A DNA stretch of 24,719 nt from Gammaproteobacteria bacterium (GTDB lineage: Bacteria; Pseudomonadota; Gammaproteobacteria; Xanthomonadales; Xanthomonadaceae). The translations under genes were made by a program, and so were the position numbers. Positions 1 to 11,723 of the stretch are shown piece after piece (the stretch's first letter is position 1; each line of letters begins with the position of its first letter). Below the pieces are notes generated by a model. It did no database searches, was not told the DNA's origin, and saw only the letters and a list, made by a program, of their open reading frames with translations. The DNA is taken from positions 1 to 24,719 of the forward strand of contig JAPLSI010000108.1 in assembly GCA_026398715.1 (NCBI GenBank). The letters are read 5' to 3'.

Positions 1-1
1 C

Positions 2-799
2 GTGCGCAATGCGAGCGACGCTTTTTCGCGCAACCTGGGCGCCGCCGTGCTCGACAGCGAAGACCCGGCTACGGTTCGTGACGGATTGCCCGCCTACCTG
101 TTGCTGCTCGACAGCCTGGTTGCAGGCCAGAAGCCCGGTGAGGCGGACAACGCTTCGGTGTTGCTTGCTGCTGCGAAATTGAACGGCGCCTACGCCGGCA
201 ACTTCACCGGTGACGACAAGCTGCGCGCACGACGATTGTCCGAGAAGAGCTTCCGCTATGCGCGTGTCGCCACTTGCCTGCAGGATGCGCCATTGTGCGA
301 GGCGCTGGACGGCGACCCCGAGAGATTTGCCGCCGTGGTCGCGGCTGATACCCGTGTCGAATTGATGTACGTGCTCGCGTCGAGTTGGGCCGGCTATCTG
401 CAGGCCAATTCGGAAGAGTGGGGCGCCATCGCCGACCTCCCGAAGATCCAGAGCCTGCTGGAACGAGTCGTGCAACTGGACGCGAGCCGCGACCAGGGCC
501 AGGCGTGGGTTTACCTGGGCGTGCTCAATTCGCTTCGTCCCGAAGCGATCGGCGGCAAGCCCGAGCTCGGGCGCCAGTCATTTGAAAGAGCGATCGCCAT
601 CTCCGGTGGCCGCAATCTGTATGCGAAGACGTTGTTTGCAGAGTTCTACGCGCGCCTGGTGTTCGACCAGGAACTGCATGATCGCCTGTTGAATGAAGTG
701 CTGGCCGCCGATCCCCGTGCGCCCGGCCTGACCCTGACCAATACCCTGGCGCAAGACCGCGCCCGGAAACTGCTGGAAAGCGGCAAGGATTATTTCTGA
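2..799 (+). CDS. tatT: TRAP transporter TatT-type (TPR-like) component, 5' end cut by window edge
   Basis: The reading frame is open from the left edge to a TGA at 797-799, and the visible 265 residues look like the helical body of TatT, the extra periplasmic subunit found with some TRAP transporters. Recognisable family features are the PAYLLLLDSL segment near residue 30, many Ala/Leu-rich helices, and a TPR-like stretch (WVYLGVLNSL, then SFERAIAI) around residues 168-200. No signal peptide or lipobox is seen, so the true start should lie upstream of base 1; the GTG at base 2 is only where the window begins. Known for the family: TatT proteins form ring-like oligomers that hold the substrate-binding P subunit. 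The stop overlaps the next start (TGATG), which indicates translational coupling with dctP. The family assignment is good; the ligand is unknown. Confidence 0.8.
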   Translation: MRNASDAFSRNLGAAVLDSEDPATVRDGLPAYLLLLDSLVAGQKPGEADNASVLLAAAKLNGAYAGNFTGDDKLRARRLSEKSFRYARVATCLQDAPLCEALDGDPERFAAVVAADTRVELMYVLASSWAGYLQANSEEWGAIADLPKIQSLLERVVQLDASRDQGQAWVYLGVLNSLRPEAIGGKPELGRQSFERAIAISGGRNLYAKTLFAEFYARLVFDQELHDRLLNEVLAADPRAPGLTLTNTLAQDRARKLLESGKDYF

Positions 800-1791
800 T
801 GAAGCGCATCACCCGTCCATTGTTCCTTGCCTTGCTGCTGTCGCTGGCGCTTCCCGCCAGTGCCCAGCAGGTGATCAAGATCGCCACGATCGCGCCCGAG
901 GGCTCGTCCTGGATGCGCGAGTTGCGCACTGCGGCGGCAGAGGTGCAGGCCGGCGCGCAGGGCAGGGTGCAGGTCAAGTTCTATCCGGGCGGGGTAATGG
1001 GCTCGGACTCGGTTGTGTTGCGCAAGATGCGCCTGGGCCAGTTGCAGGGCGGGGTGCTGACGTCCAGCGAACTGGCGACCCTGTATCCCGATTCCGCCAT
1101 CTACAGCCTGCCTTTCCAGTTCGATGGTTGGGCGCAGCTCGAGAAGGCGCGGCCGCAGGTGGATCCGCTGCTCGCACGCGGCTTCGAGACCAAGGGGCTG
1201 AAGATGCTGACGGCGGCCAACGTCGGCTTCGCCTACCTGATGAGTACGCGCCCGTTGCGCAGCAAGGCGGACATGGCGTCGACCAAACTGTGGATTCCGC
1301 AGAATGACGAAATCGCCGAGCGCACCTTCAAGCTTGGCGGCGTCAGCCCGATCCTGTTGCCGTTGGGCGATGTCTTCACCAGCCTGCAGACCGGCCTGGT
1401 GGACACCGTCGCCAATACGCCGTCCGGCGCAGTGGCGTTGCAGTGGCACGGAAAGCTCAAGACGATGCTCGACCTGCCGCTGTCGTTCGTGGTCGGTTAT
1501 GTGGTGATGGATCTCAAGGCCTGGCAGAAACTCAGCCCTGCCGACCAGGCCTTACTCAGTGCAGCGTTCCGCAAGGCGGGCCAGCGCGTGGACGCCAACA
1601 TCAAGCGCGATGACGCAGCGGCACTTGCCGCGATGAAGAAGCAAGGCCTGGTCGTGACCTCGCTCGACGCTGCCGAAGCGGCCCGCTGGCGCCAGATCGG
1701 CGCGCAAGTCACGCGCGACATGGAAGCGGCGCAGCGAATTTCCTCGCCGATGCTGACGGCATTGCGCAAGGCCAACGCCGGAGCCCGCTGA
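799..1791 (+). CDS. dctP: TRAP transporter periplasmic substrate-binding protein (DctP family, TatT-associated)
   Basis: This 330-residue protein has a clear Sec signal peptide: MKR, a Leu-rich core, then ASA-QQ with likely cleavage after residue 22. The mature part starts with a beta strand typical of DctP proteins (IKIATIAPEGSSW) and continues through FYPGGVMGSD, SLPFQF and LGDVFTSLQTGLVD, all characteristic of the fold. It would capture a solute in the periplasm and hand it to DctQM. Where most DctP proteins have a carboxylate-clamping Arg in a K-I-R-V-P-like strand, this one reads K-L-W-I-P with Trp165, so a classical C4-dicarboxylate ligand is doubtful. The start codon overlaps the tatT stop and the stop directly abuts the dctQ GTG. 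The family is secure; the substrate is unknown. Confidence 0.93.
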   Translation: MKRITRPLFLALLLSLALPASAQQVIKIATIAPEGSSWMRELRTAAAEVQAGAQGRVQVKFYPGGVMGSDSVVLRKMRLGQLQGGVLTSSELATLYPDSAIYSLPFQFDGWAQLEKARPQVDPLLARGFETKGLKMLTAANVGFAYLMSTRPLRSKADMASTKLWIPQNDEIAERTFKLGGVSPILLPLGDVFTSLQTGLVDTVANTPSGAVALQWHGKLKTMLDLPLSFVVGYVVMDLKAWQKLSPADQALLSAAFRKAGQRVDANIKRDDAAALAAMKKQGLVVTSLDAAEAARWRQIGAQVTRDMEAAQRISSPMLTALRKANAGAR

Positions 1792-2267
1792 GTGCCCGGT
1801 CGGCTATTGCGCGGGTTGCACCGCGCGGAAGACTTCCTGCTTGCGGGCTTGCTTGGCGCCTTGCTGCTGCTTGCGCTCGTGCAGATAGGCTTGCGCGTTT
1901 TCCTTGGCGAGGGTCTGGAGTGGGCTGAGCCGGTCGGACGCATGGGCGTGTTGTGGTTGGCCCTGCTTGGCGCGATGGGCGCCACGCGCACCCGCCGCCA
2001 TATCGCCATCGACGCCTTGCCACGCTTGCTGTCGCCGCGTTGGCATCGGGTTGCCTGGTCCATTTCGCAAATCGCAACGTCCGTGATTTGTGCCCTGCTG
2101 GCGTGGTACGGCTGGGGCATGGTCGGCATGGAACGCGAACTGCCTACGTGGTTCGTCCCCGGCATTCCGAGTTGGTGGCCGATGCTGGCTTTCCCGTTGG
2201 CCTTCGCCCTGATGAGCCTGCGCTTCCTCGTCTCGGCCTTTGAACCGCCACCCGAAGTAGGCGCCGC

Positions 2268-2271
<4 letters not shown>
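1792..2271 (+). CDS. dctQ: TRAP transporter small permease subunit (DctQ family)
   Basis: This 159-residue inner-membrane protein has four hydrophobic segments, roughly residues 12-35, 45-68, 82-110 and 122-145. The family signature is visible as LEWAEPVGR followed by LLGAMGATRTRRHIAID, matching the usual DctQ pattern of a Trp-Glu pair and an R-x-x-H-I-x-[VI]-D motif. It pairs with DctM to form the sodium-dependent membrane part of the TRAP transporter. The GTG start follows the dctP stop with no gap, and the stop overlaps the dctM start (ATGA), so the operon is tightly coupled. No good independent ribosome binding site is needed under such coupling. I am confident of the family. Confidence 0.92.
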
Positions 2272-5100
<2,829 letters not shown>

Positions 5101-5138
5101 CCCGGGCGCGGCAGGGTTTCACTTTCCCCGAGTGGCCA

Positions 5139-6707
5139 ATGACCGATATCCATAGCGACAAGATCCTGATCCTCGATTTTGGTGCGCAGTACACCCAGCT
5201 GATTGCACGACGGGTTCGCGAGTTCGGCGTCTATTGCGAAGTGTGGGCCTGGGACCATGACCCGGCCGAGATTGCGCGGTTCGCGCCCCGGGGCATCATT
5301 CTGTCCGGCGGCCCGGAGTCGACCACGGAAGCCGGATCGCCGCGTGCGCCGCAGGAAGTCTTCGATGCCGGCGTGCCGTTGCTCGGCATCTGCTACGGCA
5401 TGCAGACCATGGCGCTGCAGCTTGGCGGCGCCACCGAAGGAGGCCACCACCGGGAGTTCGGTCCGGCCGAAGTGGAAGTTACCGCCGAGTGCGCCTTGCT
5501 CGACGGCCTCAAGGACCAGGCGGGTTCGCCGCCGCGACTCGATGTCTGGATGAGCCACGGTGATCGGGTGACCGAAATTCCGGAAGGCTTCGCCATCACT
5601 GCGCGCACCGAATCCGTGCCGATCATCGCGATGGCCGACGAGGCCCGCCGCTGGTACGGCGTGCAATTCCATCCCGAAGTCACCCACACCAAGTCGGGCG
5701 AGGCGATGCTGCGTCGTTTTGCCGTGGACATCTGCAGCTGCGCGACCCTGTGGACGGCAGCCAACATCATCGATGACCAGATCGAGCGCGTGCACGCGTT
5801 GATTGGCGATGACAACGTGCTGCTCGGGCTTTCCGGCGGTGTCGACTCGTCCGTGGTCGCGGCCTTGCTGCACAAGGCCATCGGCGATCGGCTGACCTGC
5901 GTGTTCGTCGATACCGGTTTGTTGCGCTGGCAGGAAGGCGACCAGGTGATGGCGATGTTCGCCGAGCACATGGGCCTGAACGTGATCCGCGTGGACGCGG
6001 CCGATCGCTACTTCGCGGCGCTGGCCGGCGTGGCCGACCCCGAAGCCAAGCGCAAGATCATCGGCCGCCTGTTCGTGGAGATATTCGACGAAGAGTCCTC
6101 GAAGCTGAAGGATGTGAAGTGGCTGGCGCAAGGCACGATCTACCCCGACGTGATCGAGTCGGCCGGCAGCAAGACCGGCAAGGCCCACGTGATCAAGAGC
6201 CACCACAATGTCGGCGGCCTGCCCGAGAACATGAAGCTGGGGCTGGTCGAGCCCTTGCGCGAATTGTTCAAGGATGAGGTGCGGCGCATCGGCGTCGAGT
6301 TGGGCTTGCCGCGCGAGATGGTGTATCGCCATCCGTTCCCGGGCCCAGGCCTGGGCGTGCGCATCCTGGGCGAGGTGAAGCGGGAGTTCGCGCAACTCCT
6401 GGCGCAGGCCGATGCCATCTTCATCGACGAACTGCGCAAATCGGGTTGGTACGACAAGACCAGCCAGGCCTTCGCGGTTTTCCTGCCCGTGCGTTCCGTG
6501 GGCGTGGTGGGTGACGCGCGAGCCTATGAATGGGTGATCGCGCTGCGCGCCGTGGAAACGGTGGATTTCATGACCGCGCACTGGGCGCATCTGCCCTACG
6601 AGCTCCTCGGCACAGTTTCTGGCCGTATTATCAATGAGTTGCGAGGGATATCTCGCGTAGTTTATGACATCAGTGGCAAGCCGCCCGCTACCATCGAGTG
6701 GGAGTGA
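5139..6707 (+). CDS. guaA: GMP synthase (glutamine-hydrolysing)
   Basis: This enzyme converts XMP, ATP and glutamine to GMP. The 522-residue protein has an N-terminal class I glutamine amidotransferase domain with nucleophile Cys85 (LLGICYGMQ) and partners His178 and Glu180 (VQFHPEV). An ATP-pyrophosphatase domain follows with the P-loop SGGVDSS at 232-238. The C-terminal dimerisation domain contains [15 protein letters not shown] and ends in the family's usual PPATIEWE. It lies 38 bp behind guaB and has no visible promoter of its own, so co-transcription is likely. The 3' end overlaps the upstream part of the tadA frame. All active-site residues expected for the family are present. Confidence 0.98.
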   Translation: MTDIHSDKILILDFGAQYTQLIARRVREFGVYCEVWAWDHDPAEIARFAPRGIILSGGPESTTEAGSPRAPQEVFDAGVPLLGICYGMQTMALQLGGATEGGHHREFGPAEVEVTAECALLDGLKDQAGSPPRLDVWMSHGDRVTEIPEGFAITARTESVPIIAMADEARRWYGVQFHPEVTHTKSGEAMLRRFAVDICSCATLWTAANIIDDQIERVHALIGDDNVLLGLSGGVDSSVVAALLHKAIGDRLTCVFVDTGLLRWQEGDQVMAMFAEHMGLNVIRVDAADRYFAALAGVADPEAKRKIIGRLFVEIFDEESSKLKDVKWLAQGTIYPDVIESAGSKTGKAHVIKSHHNVGGLPENMKLGLVEPLRELFKDEVRRIGVELGLPREMVYRHPFPGPGLGVRILGEVKREFAQLLAQADAIFIDELRKSGWYDKTSQAFAVFLPVRSVGVVGDARAYEWVIALRAVETVDFMTAHWAHLPYELLGTVSGRIINELRGISRVVYDISGKPPATIEWE

Positions 6708-6712
6708 GTCGA

Positions 6713-7225
6713 GTGGTCGACGTGCCGCTCGCTGCCGATGCCGCTGCGCCAGCCTGGGATGAAAACGACCTGGCATGGATGCGTCGCGCGCTCGAACTGG
6801 CGGCCCGCGCCGAGCGCGAAGACGATGAGATTCCGGTCGGTGCGGTGCTGGTGGACGCGGGCGGTGCACTGCTGGCAGAAGGCTGGAACCGAAACATCAG
6901 CGAAAGCGACCCGAGCGCACACGCTGAAATCGTGGCGATGCGAAAGGCAGGGCAGGTCCTGGGCAACCACCGGCTTACCGGCTGCACGCTGTACGTGACG
7001 CTGGAACCCTGCGCCATGTGCGCCATGGCGATGGTGCATGCCCGCGTGGCCAGGGTGGTCTACGCCGCCAGCGATCCGAAGACCGGCGCCTGCGGCAGCG
7101 TGTTCGACCTGTTGGCGGACCCACGCCACAACCATCGTGTGCGGGTTGATCGCGGCCTGCTGGCCGAGCAGGCAGGGGCGGCGCTGCGCGAGTACTTTCG
7201 CCGCAAGCGAACGACGCAGCCCTAG
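6713..7225 (+). CDS. tadA: tRNA-specific adenosine deaminase TadA
   Basis: TadA deaminates A34 to inosine in tRNA-Arg(ACG). Counting from the GTG at 6713, the zinc site is His70-Ala-Glu72 and Pro99-Cys100-x-x-Cys103 (HAE and PCAMC). The family stretch [15 protein letters not shown], which includes the loop that distinguishes TadA from other cytidine deaminases, follows. I prefer the GTG at 6713 because GGAG at 6701-6704 stands eight bases before it. In-frame GTGs at 6698 and 6704 would overlap the guaA stop and are possible alternatives. The TAG stop shares its CTAG with the stop of the convergent gene on the other strand. Co-transcription with guaBA is likely from the overlap. Confidence 0.93.
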   Translation: MVDVPLAADAAAPAWDENDLAWMRRALELAARAEREDDEIPVGAVLVDAGGALLAEGWNRNISESDPSAHAEIVAMRKAGQVLGNHRLTGCTLYVTLEPCAMCAMAMVHARVARVVYAASDPKTGACGSVFDLLADPRHNHRVRVDRGLLAEQAGAALREYFRRKRTTQP

Positions 7226-7683
7226 TCCGTACGCCGTTCCAGGTCCAGGTCGAGCTCTTCGTCGAAACTGCGCACGGCCAGGCTGACCTCCAGTCCCAGG
7301 TATACGCTGGCGCCCAGCAGGCACAGCACGCCCACCACCGCCATGCCCGTGGGCAGGACAGGCAGGCGGAAGCCGCTGTAGGCATCGACCGCCAGAGCCA
7401 GGCTGGTGCCGACGAATCCGCCGACGGCACAGTACAGGAGCATGCAGGCGTGCAGCACGTAACGGCTGCGCCGGCGATGCCGCGCGATCTGCATTTCCAG
7501 GCCGTCGCGCCGCGGCGGCTGGATGGTCGGCCAGAGCGCGATCAGTACGCGCAATCGATCCACGACGCGCGCCAGCCGGTTGTTGGCCGACACCAGCAAG
7601 GACCCGGTCGCCGCCAGGAACAAGGCCGGCGCGAGCAGGGACGTGAGGATCTGGTAGTGGTCCATCGGACTGTTGGGTGACAT
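7222..7683 (-). CDS. DUF2721 family membrane protein
   Basis: This 153-residue protein has the DUF2721 pattern: an N-terminal hydrophobic helix ([18 protein letters not shown]) followed by the conserved [11 protein letters not shown] segment at about 35-45, then two more membrane segments around residues 76-96 and 101-122, and a short acidic tail. The biochemical role of the family is unknown. The ATG at 7683 has GGGAG about five bases upstream; Met7 is an alternative start. The gene is divergent from orn, with 56 bp between the two starts, and convergent with tadA, sharing a CTAG stop. Confidence 0.8.
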   Translation of the reverse strand: MSPNSPMDHYQILTSLLAPALFLAATGSLLVSANNRLARVVDRLRVLIALWPTIQPPRRDGLEMQIARHRRRSRYVLHACMLLYCAVGGFVGTSLALAVDAYSGFRLPVLPTGMAVVGVLCLLGASVYLGLEVSLAVRSFDEELDLDLERRTD

Positions 7684-7705
7684 GGGGGCTCCCGGAGGCC
7701 TGAAG

Positions 7706-7711
7706 TATGAT
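7706..7711 (+). promoter_or_regulatory. Candidate orn promoter -10 element
   Basis: TATGAT matches five of six bases of the sigma-70 -10 consensus and would place transcription start near 7718, about 22 bases before the orn ATG. No clear -35 is seen. The ATG of a possible longer orn frame (7707) falls inside this hexamer, which argues against that start. Confidence 0.45.
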
Positions 7712-7739
7712 GGCCCATCTTTCGCCGTACCGGAAACGC

Positions 7740-8312
7740 ATGAGCTCGACGCCGCCGCCCAATGACACCCGACTGATCTGGATCGACCTCGAAATGACCG
7801 GGCTCGATCCGGCCACCGATTCGATCATCGAGATCGCAACGCTGGTCACCGACCAGGAATTGAACGTGCTCGCCGAAGGGCCGGAGCTGGCGATCAGTCA
7901 TCCGCTCGAACGACTGGAGGCCATGGACGACTGGAACCGCGGCACGCACCGCAAGTCCGGGCTCTGGGACAAGGTGCTGGCCAGCGATGTGTCCCTCGCA
8001 CAGGCGGAAGCACTGACGGTGGACTTCCTGTCGCAGTGGGTGCCTGCCGGAAAATCGCCGATCTGCGGAAATTCCATTTGCCAGGACCGGCGATTCCTGG
8101 TGCGGCTGATGCCGCGCCTGGAGCGCTATTTCCACTACCGCAACCTCGACGTGAGCACGCTCAAGGAGCTGTCGCGGCGCTGGTCGCCCGACCTGGTCAA
8201 TGGCTTCGGCAAGGCGGGCAGCCATACCGCAATGGCCGACATCCGCGAGTCGGTGAACGAGCTTGCGTACTACCGCCAGTTCATGGGCAAGCTCGGTGGC
8301 CACACGTCCTGA
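7740..8312 (+). CDS. orn: Oligoribonuclease (3'-5' exoribonuclease, DEDDh family)
   Basis: Orn degrades short oligoribonucleotides, including pGpG from cyclic-di-GMP turnover. The 190-residue protein has all DEDDh motifs: WIDLEMTG (catalytic Asp and Glu) near the N-terminus, [11 protein letters not shown] in the middle and [11 protein letters not shown] near the C-terminus with the catalytic His and final Asp. [13 protein letters not shown] and [12 protein letters not shown] are near-identical to the well-studied gammaproteobacterial enzyme. The frame is open to an ATG at 7707, but the ATG at 7740 fits the usual N-terminal length, has a purine-rich GGAAA just upstream, and leaves the candidate -10 outside the gene. 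It is divergent from the DUF2721 gene and convergent with the MscS gene. Confidence 0.96.
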   Translation: MSSTPPPNDTRLIWIDLEMTGLDPATDSIIEIATLVTDQELNVLAEGPELAISHPLERLEAMDDWNRGTHRKSGLWDKVLASDVSLAQAEALTVDFLSQWVPAGKSPICGNSICQDRRFLVRLMPRLERYFHYRNLDVSTLKELSRRWSPDLVNGFGKAGSHTAMADIRESVNELAYYRQFMGKLGGHTS

Positions 8313-8315
8313 GTC

Positions 8316-8338
8316 ATCGCCGCGAGGGCAGCGGCGAT
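8316..8338. terminator. Hairpin between convergent orn and mscS-type genes
   Basis: ATCGCCGC and GCGGCGAT form a perfect 8-bp stem around a 7-base loop, filling almost the whole gap between the two convergent stop codons. There is no T-tract on either strand, so it is not a textbook intrinsic terminator. It may still limit readthrough or protect both mRNA 3' ends. Confidence 0.45.
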
Positions 8339-8339
8339 C

Positions 8340-9218
8340 TCACAAGACGGGCTTTAGGGCTTCGTCAGCCGCCGCACCCGGCTCGGCCGGTCCACCATGG
8401 TGGAAGACATGCACTTCGCGGCGGGGCAGGGGTGCGCGCGTGCCGCGCCGGGTGTAGTCGGCCAGCACCGCTTCCATCAATTCGGCCTGGGTGACCGAAT
8501 GCTCGCGCGACCCGGTCCAGGCGCGCAGCTGCACCGATACGGTGCCTTCGCCCAGGGCGGTTACCAGCACCTCGGGCGCAGGCGTTTCGTGCACGCGCGG
8601 ATTGGCGCGCGCAAGGGCAAGCAAGCTGTCGCGAACCACCGCCAGGTCGTCGCCGAAGGCCATGGGCAATGTCACGTCGACGCGGCGTTCGCCGCGCCCG
8701 GTGAAGTTGATGATGGGCGCGGCGGTGATCTGGCTGTTGGGCAGGATGATTTCCCGGTTGTCGGAGGTATGCATGCGTGTCTGGAAGATCCGCACGCTTT
8801 CCACCACGCCCTCCAGGCCTGCAATCTGGACGCTGTCGCCCGCACGGAACGGTCGCAAGGCAATCAACATAACGCCCGAAGCGATGTTGGACAGGGAGTC
8901 CTTCAGCGCGAGGCCGATGGCGAGGCCGGCCGCGCCGACGACCGCCAACAGCGACGTGGTCGGCACGCCTGCGAAATCCAGCGCCGCAATGAAGACGATG
9001 ACCAGCGCGATGGCGTAGGCGAGGTTGCGCAGGAAGTTGCGCATGATGTCCTCGACCGCGAAACGAACCATCAGGCGGTCGAGCAAACGCGCCAGCCAGC
9101 GCGCCAGCCACAGGCCGACCACGGCCATGGCGATGGCGACAAGGATGCGCCATACCCAGTCGTGCTCGAGCGCGCTGCTCATCCAGCTTTCGAACAGACG
9201 GGTGGTCCTGTCCATCAT
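8340..9218 (-). CDS. MscS-family small-conductance mechanosensitive channel
   Basis: This 292-residue inner-membrane protein resembles the compact MscS channels that release solutes on hypo-osmotic shock. Three hydrophobic segments lie at about residues 20-42, 62-84 and 88-110, followed by the pore-lining helix GLAIGLALKDSLSNIASGV. The signature LRPFRAGDSVQIAGLEGVVE, the beta-domain motif NREIILPNSQI and a C-terminal alpha/beta domain follow. Two adjacent ATGs (9218 and 9215) could serve as start. It begins six bases downstream of the ppsA stop, so it is probably co-transcribed with ppsA. It is not close enough to a named paralogue for a specific symbol. Confidence 0.9.
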   Translation of the reverse strand: MMDRTTRLFESWMSSALEHDWVWRILVAIAMAVVGLWLARWLARLLDRLMVRFAVEDIMRNFLRNLAYAIALVIVFIAALDFAGVPTTSLLAVVGAAGLAIGLALKDSLSNIASGVMLIALRPFRAGDSVQIAGLEGVVESVRIFQTRMHTSDNREIILPNSQITAAPIINFTGRGERRVDVTLPMAFGDDLAVVRDSLLALARANPRVHETPAPEVLVTALGEGTVSVQLRAWTGSREHSVTQAELMEAVLADYTRRGTRAPLPRREVHVFHHGGPAEPGAAADEALKPVL

Positions 9219-9223
9219 GCCGG

Positions 9224-11596
9224 TCAGCCAGCCTTGATCTTGGCCAGGCGCAGCCAGGTGTCCACGACCGTGTCAGGGTTCAGCGACACCGACTCGATGC
9301 CCTGGGCCATCAGCCAGTCGGCAAGGTCCGGATGGTCGGATGGGCCCTGGCCGCAGATTCCGATGTACTTGCCCTTGGCCCGCGCGGCCTGGATCGCCAT
9401 CGACAGCAGCTTCTTGACGGCGGCGTCGCGTTCGTCGAAAAGGTGGGCGACGACGGCCGAGTCGCGGTCCAGGCCCAATGTCAGCTGGGTCAGGTCGTTG
9501 GAGCCGATCGAGAAGCCATCGAAGATGTCGAGGAACTCGTCGGCAAGCAGGGCGTTGGACGGCACCTCGCACATCATGATGACCTTCAGGCCGTTTTCGC
9601 CTCGCTTCAGGCCATTCTTTGCCAGCACCTCGATGACCTTGCGGCCTTCGTCCAGCGTGCGCACGAACGGAATCATGATCCAGCAGTTGGTCAGCCCCAT
9701 CTGGTCGCGGACTTTTTTCACCGCCTGGCATTCCAGTGCGAAGCAGTCGGCGAAACTCGGGTCGACATAACGCGATGCGCCGCGGAAACCGATCATCGGG
9801 TTTTCTTCGTGCGGTTCGTACTGGGCGCCGCCCACCAGTCCGGCATATTCATTGGATTTGAAGTCGGACAGGCGGACGATGACTGTCTGCGGCGCGAACG
9901 CGGCCGACAGTGTCGCGATGCCCTCCACCAGCCGCTCGACGTAGAAGTCCACCGGACTGGCATAGCCTGCAATCAGCGTGTCTATCTGCTGCTTCAATGC
10001 TGCCGGTTGCTTGTCGTATTCGATGAGTGCCTTGGGATGCACGCCAATCTGGCGCGCGATGATGAACTCCAGCCGGGCCAGGCCGATGCCCTGGTTGGGC
10101 AACTGCGCGAAGTCGAACGCGCGTTCCGGGTTGCCGACGTTCATCATGATCTTCAGCGGCGCCGGCGGCATGTTGTCGAGGTCGGTGGTGATCTTCTCGA
10201 ATTCCAGCAAGCCCTCGTAGATGAAACCGGTATCGCCTTCGGCGCAACTGATGGTCACTTCGGCGCCATCGGCGATGCGGTCGGTGGCGTCGCCGCAGCC
10301 AACGACGGCAGGCACGCCCAGTTCGCGGGCGATGATGGCGGCATGGCAGGTTCGCCCGCCGCGGTTGGTGACGATGGCCGAGGCGCGCTTCATGATCGGC
10401 TCCCAATCAGGGTCGGTCATGTCCGCCACCAGCACATCGCCGGCCTGGAACTGGTTCATCTGGTCGATGCCGCGCACCACGCGCGCCTTGCCCGCGCCAA
10501 TGCGGTGGCCGATCGAGCGGCCCTCCACCAGTACCGGTCCGCGGCCAGACAGGTGGTAGCGCTCGATCTGCGTGACCTTGCCACGCGACTTCACCGTCTC
10601 GGGGCGGGCCTGCACGATGTACAGCTTGCCGGTGTGGCCGTCCTTCGCCCACTCGATGTCCATCGGGCGGCCGTAATGTTGTTCGATTACCAGCGCCTGG
10701 CGCGCCAGTTCTTCCACGTCGGCATCGCTGATGGAGAACTTCGAACGCAGCGCTGCCGGTGTTTCCTCGGTGCGAACGCGCTCGCCGTCCGCGTCTGAAT
10801 AGACCATCCGGATCAGCTTGCTGCCAAGGGTCCGGCGCAAGACAGCATGGCGGCCTTCGCGCAGGGTCGGCTTGTAAACGTAGAACTCGTCGGGATTGAC
10901 CGCGCCTTGCACGACCATTTCACCCAGGCCGTAGCTCGAGGTGATGAAGACCACATCGCGAAAGCCCGATTCGGTGTCGAGCGTGAACAGCACGCCCGAT
11001 GCGCCGATGTCCGAGCGCACCATCAGCTGCACGCCGGCCGAAACATGGACTTCCTCGTGCTTGAAGCCATGGTGCACGCGATAGGCGATGGCGCGGTCGT
11101 TGTAGAGCGACGCGAAAACCTCGCGGATCTTCAGCAGCACTTCCTCGATGCCGGTGACGTTGAGGTAGGTTTCCTGCTGGCCGGCAAAGCTGGCGTCGGG
11201 CAGGTCTTCGGCGGTTGCCGAAGAGCGCACTGCGACGGCGATGTCGGCGCTGCCGGCTTCTTCGCACAGCCTCGAATAGGCTTCGCGCACGGCCGATTCC
11301 AGTGCTGGCTGCAAGGGCGCTGCGATGATCCAGCTGCGGATTTCCTTGCCGGCCTGTACCAACGCGTCCACGTCCTCGATGTCGAGCGAGGCCAGTCGGT
11401 CGACGATTAGCTGGTACAGGTTGCTGTATTCGACGAACTCGATGAAGGCATCTGCCGTGGTGGCGAAGCCGCCCGGTACGCTGACGCCGAGCTCACCCAG
11501 GTGCCCGATCATCTCGCCCAGCGAAGAATTCTTGCCGCCGACCTGGGCCAGGTCGGACATGCGCAGTTGGTGAAGCCAAAGGACGTGGGCGCTCAA
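9224..11596 (-). CDS. ppsA: Phosphoenolpyruvate synthase (pyruvate, water dikinase)
   Basis: PpsA makes phosphoenolpyruvate from pyruvate with ATP hydrolysed to AMP, a gluconeogenic step. The frame is open far upstream, but conserved sequence begins at [14 protein letters not shown] at 11596 preceded six bases earlier by GGAG (11603-11606) gives a 790-residue protein, matching the usual length, so I take TTG as the start. The N-terminal nucleotide-binding domain opens with [11 protein letters not shown]. The swivelling domain has GGRTCHAAI with phospho-accepting His418 and regulatory Thr416. The C-terminal TIM barrel ends with [17 protein letters not shown], which carries the catalytic Cys. 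It is divergent from ppsR, whose product controls it by phosphorylating the Thr beside the catalytic His. Confidence 0.97.
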   Translation of the reverse strand: MSAHVLWLHQLRMSDLAQVGGKNSSLGEMIGHLGELGVSVPGGFATTADAFIEFVEYSNLYQLIVDRLASLDIEDVDALVQAGKEIRSWIIAAPLQPALESAVREAYSRLCEEAGSADIAVAVRSSATAEDLPDASFAGQQETYLNVTGIEEVLLKIREVFASLYNDRAIAYRVHHGFKHEEVHVSAGVQLMVRSDIGASGVLFTLDTESGFRDVVFITSSYGLGEMVVQGAVNPDEFYVYKPTLREGRHAVLRRTLGSKLIRMVYSDADGERVRTEETPAALRSKFSISDADVEELARQALVIEQHYGRPMDIEWAKDGHTGKLYIVQARPETVKSRGKVTQIERYHLSGRGPVLVEGRSIGHRIGAGKARVVRGIDQMNQFQAGDVLVADMTDPDWEPIMKRASAIVTNRGGRTCHAAIIARELGVPAVVGCGDATDRIADGAEVTISCAEGDTGFIYEGLLEFEKITTDLDNMPPAPLKIMMNVGNPERAFDFAQLPNQGIGLARLEFIIARQIGVHPKALIEYDKQPAALKQQIDTLIAGYASPVDFYVERLVEGIATLSAAFAPQTVIVRLSDFKSNEYAGLVGGAQYEPHEENPMIGFRGASRYVDPSFADCFALECQAVKKVRDQMGLTNCWIMIPFVRTLDEGRKVIEVLAKNGLKRGENGLKVIMMCEVPSNALLADEFLDIFDGFSIGSNDLTQLTLGLDRDSAVVAHLFDERDAAVKKLLSMAIQAARAKGKYIGICGQGPSDHPDLADWLMAQGIESVSLNPDTVVDTWLRLAKIKAG

Positions 11597-11635
11597 GGCG
11601 GACTCCAAAAGACAGGGCGAAGAACCAAGACCGCC

Positions 11636-11665
11636 ATTATCTCGCCCCGGGCAACCCACCGACAA
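11636..11665 (-). promoter_or_regulatory. Candidate ppsA promoter
   Basis: Read on the minus strand, TTGTCG (11660-11665, four of six matches) and GATAAT (11636-11641, five of six matches) are separated by 18 bp. Transcription would start near 11629, giving a leader of about 33 bases that contains the GGAG before the TTG start of ppsA. Confidence 0.5.
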
Positions 11666-11723
11666 GCAAACCTTGCGCGGGGCGGCTGAGGCACAATATG
11701 CGCTGGCACCAAGGCGGAAGCCC

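Noticed and set aside
9332..10798. 488-codon plus-strand frame opposite ppsA
   Set aside because: Shadow frame with no domain; ppsA has complete motifs on the other strand.
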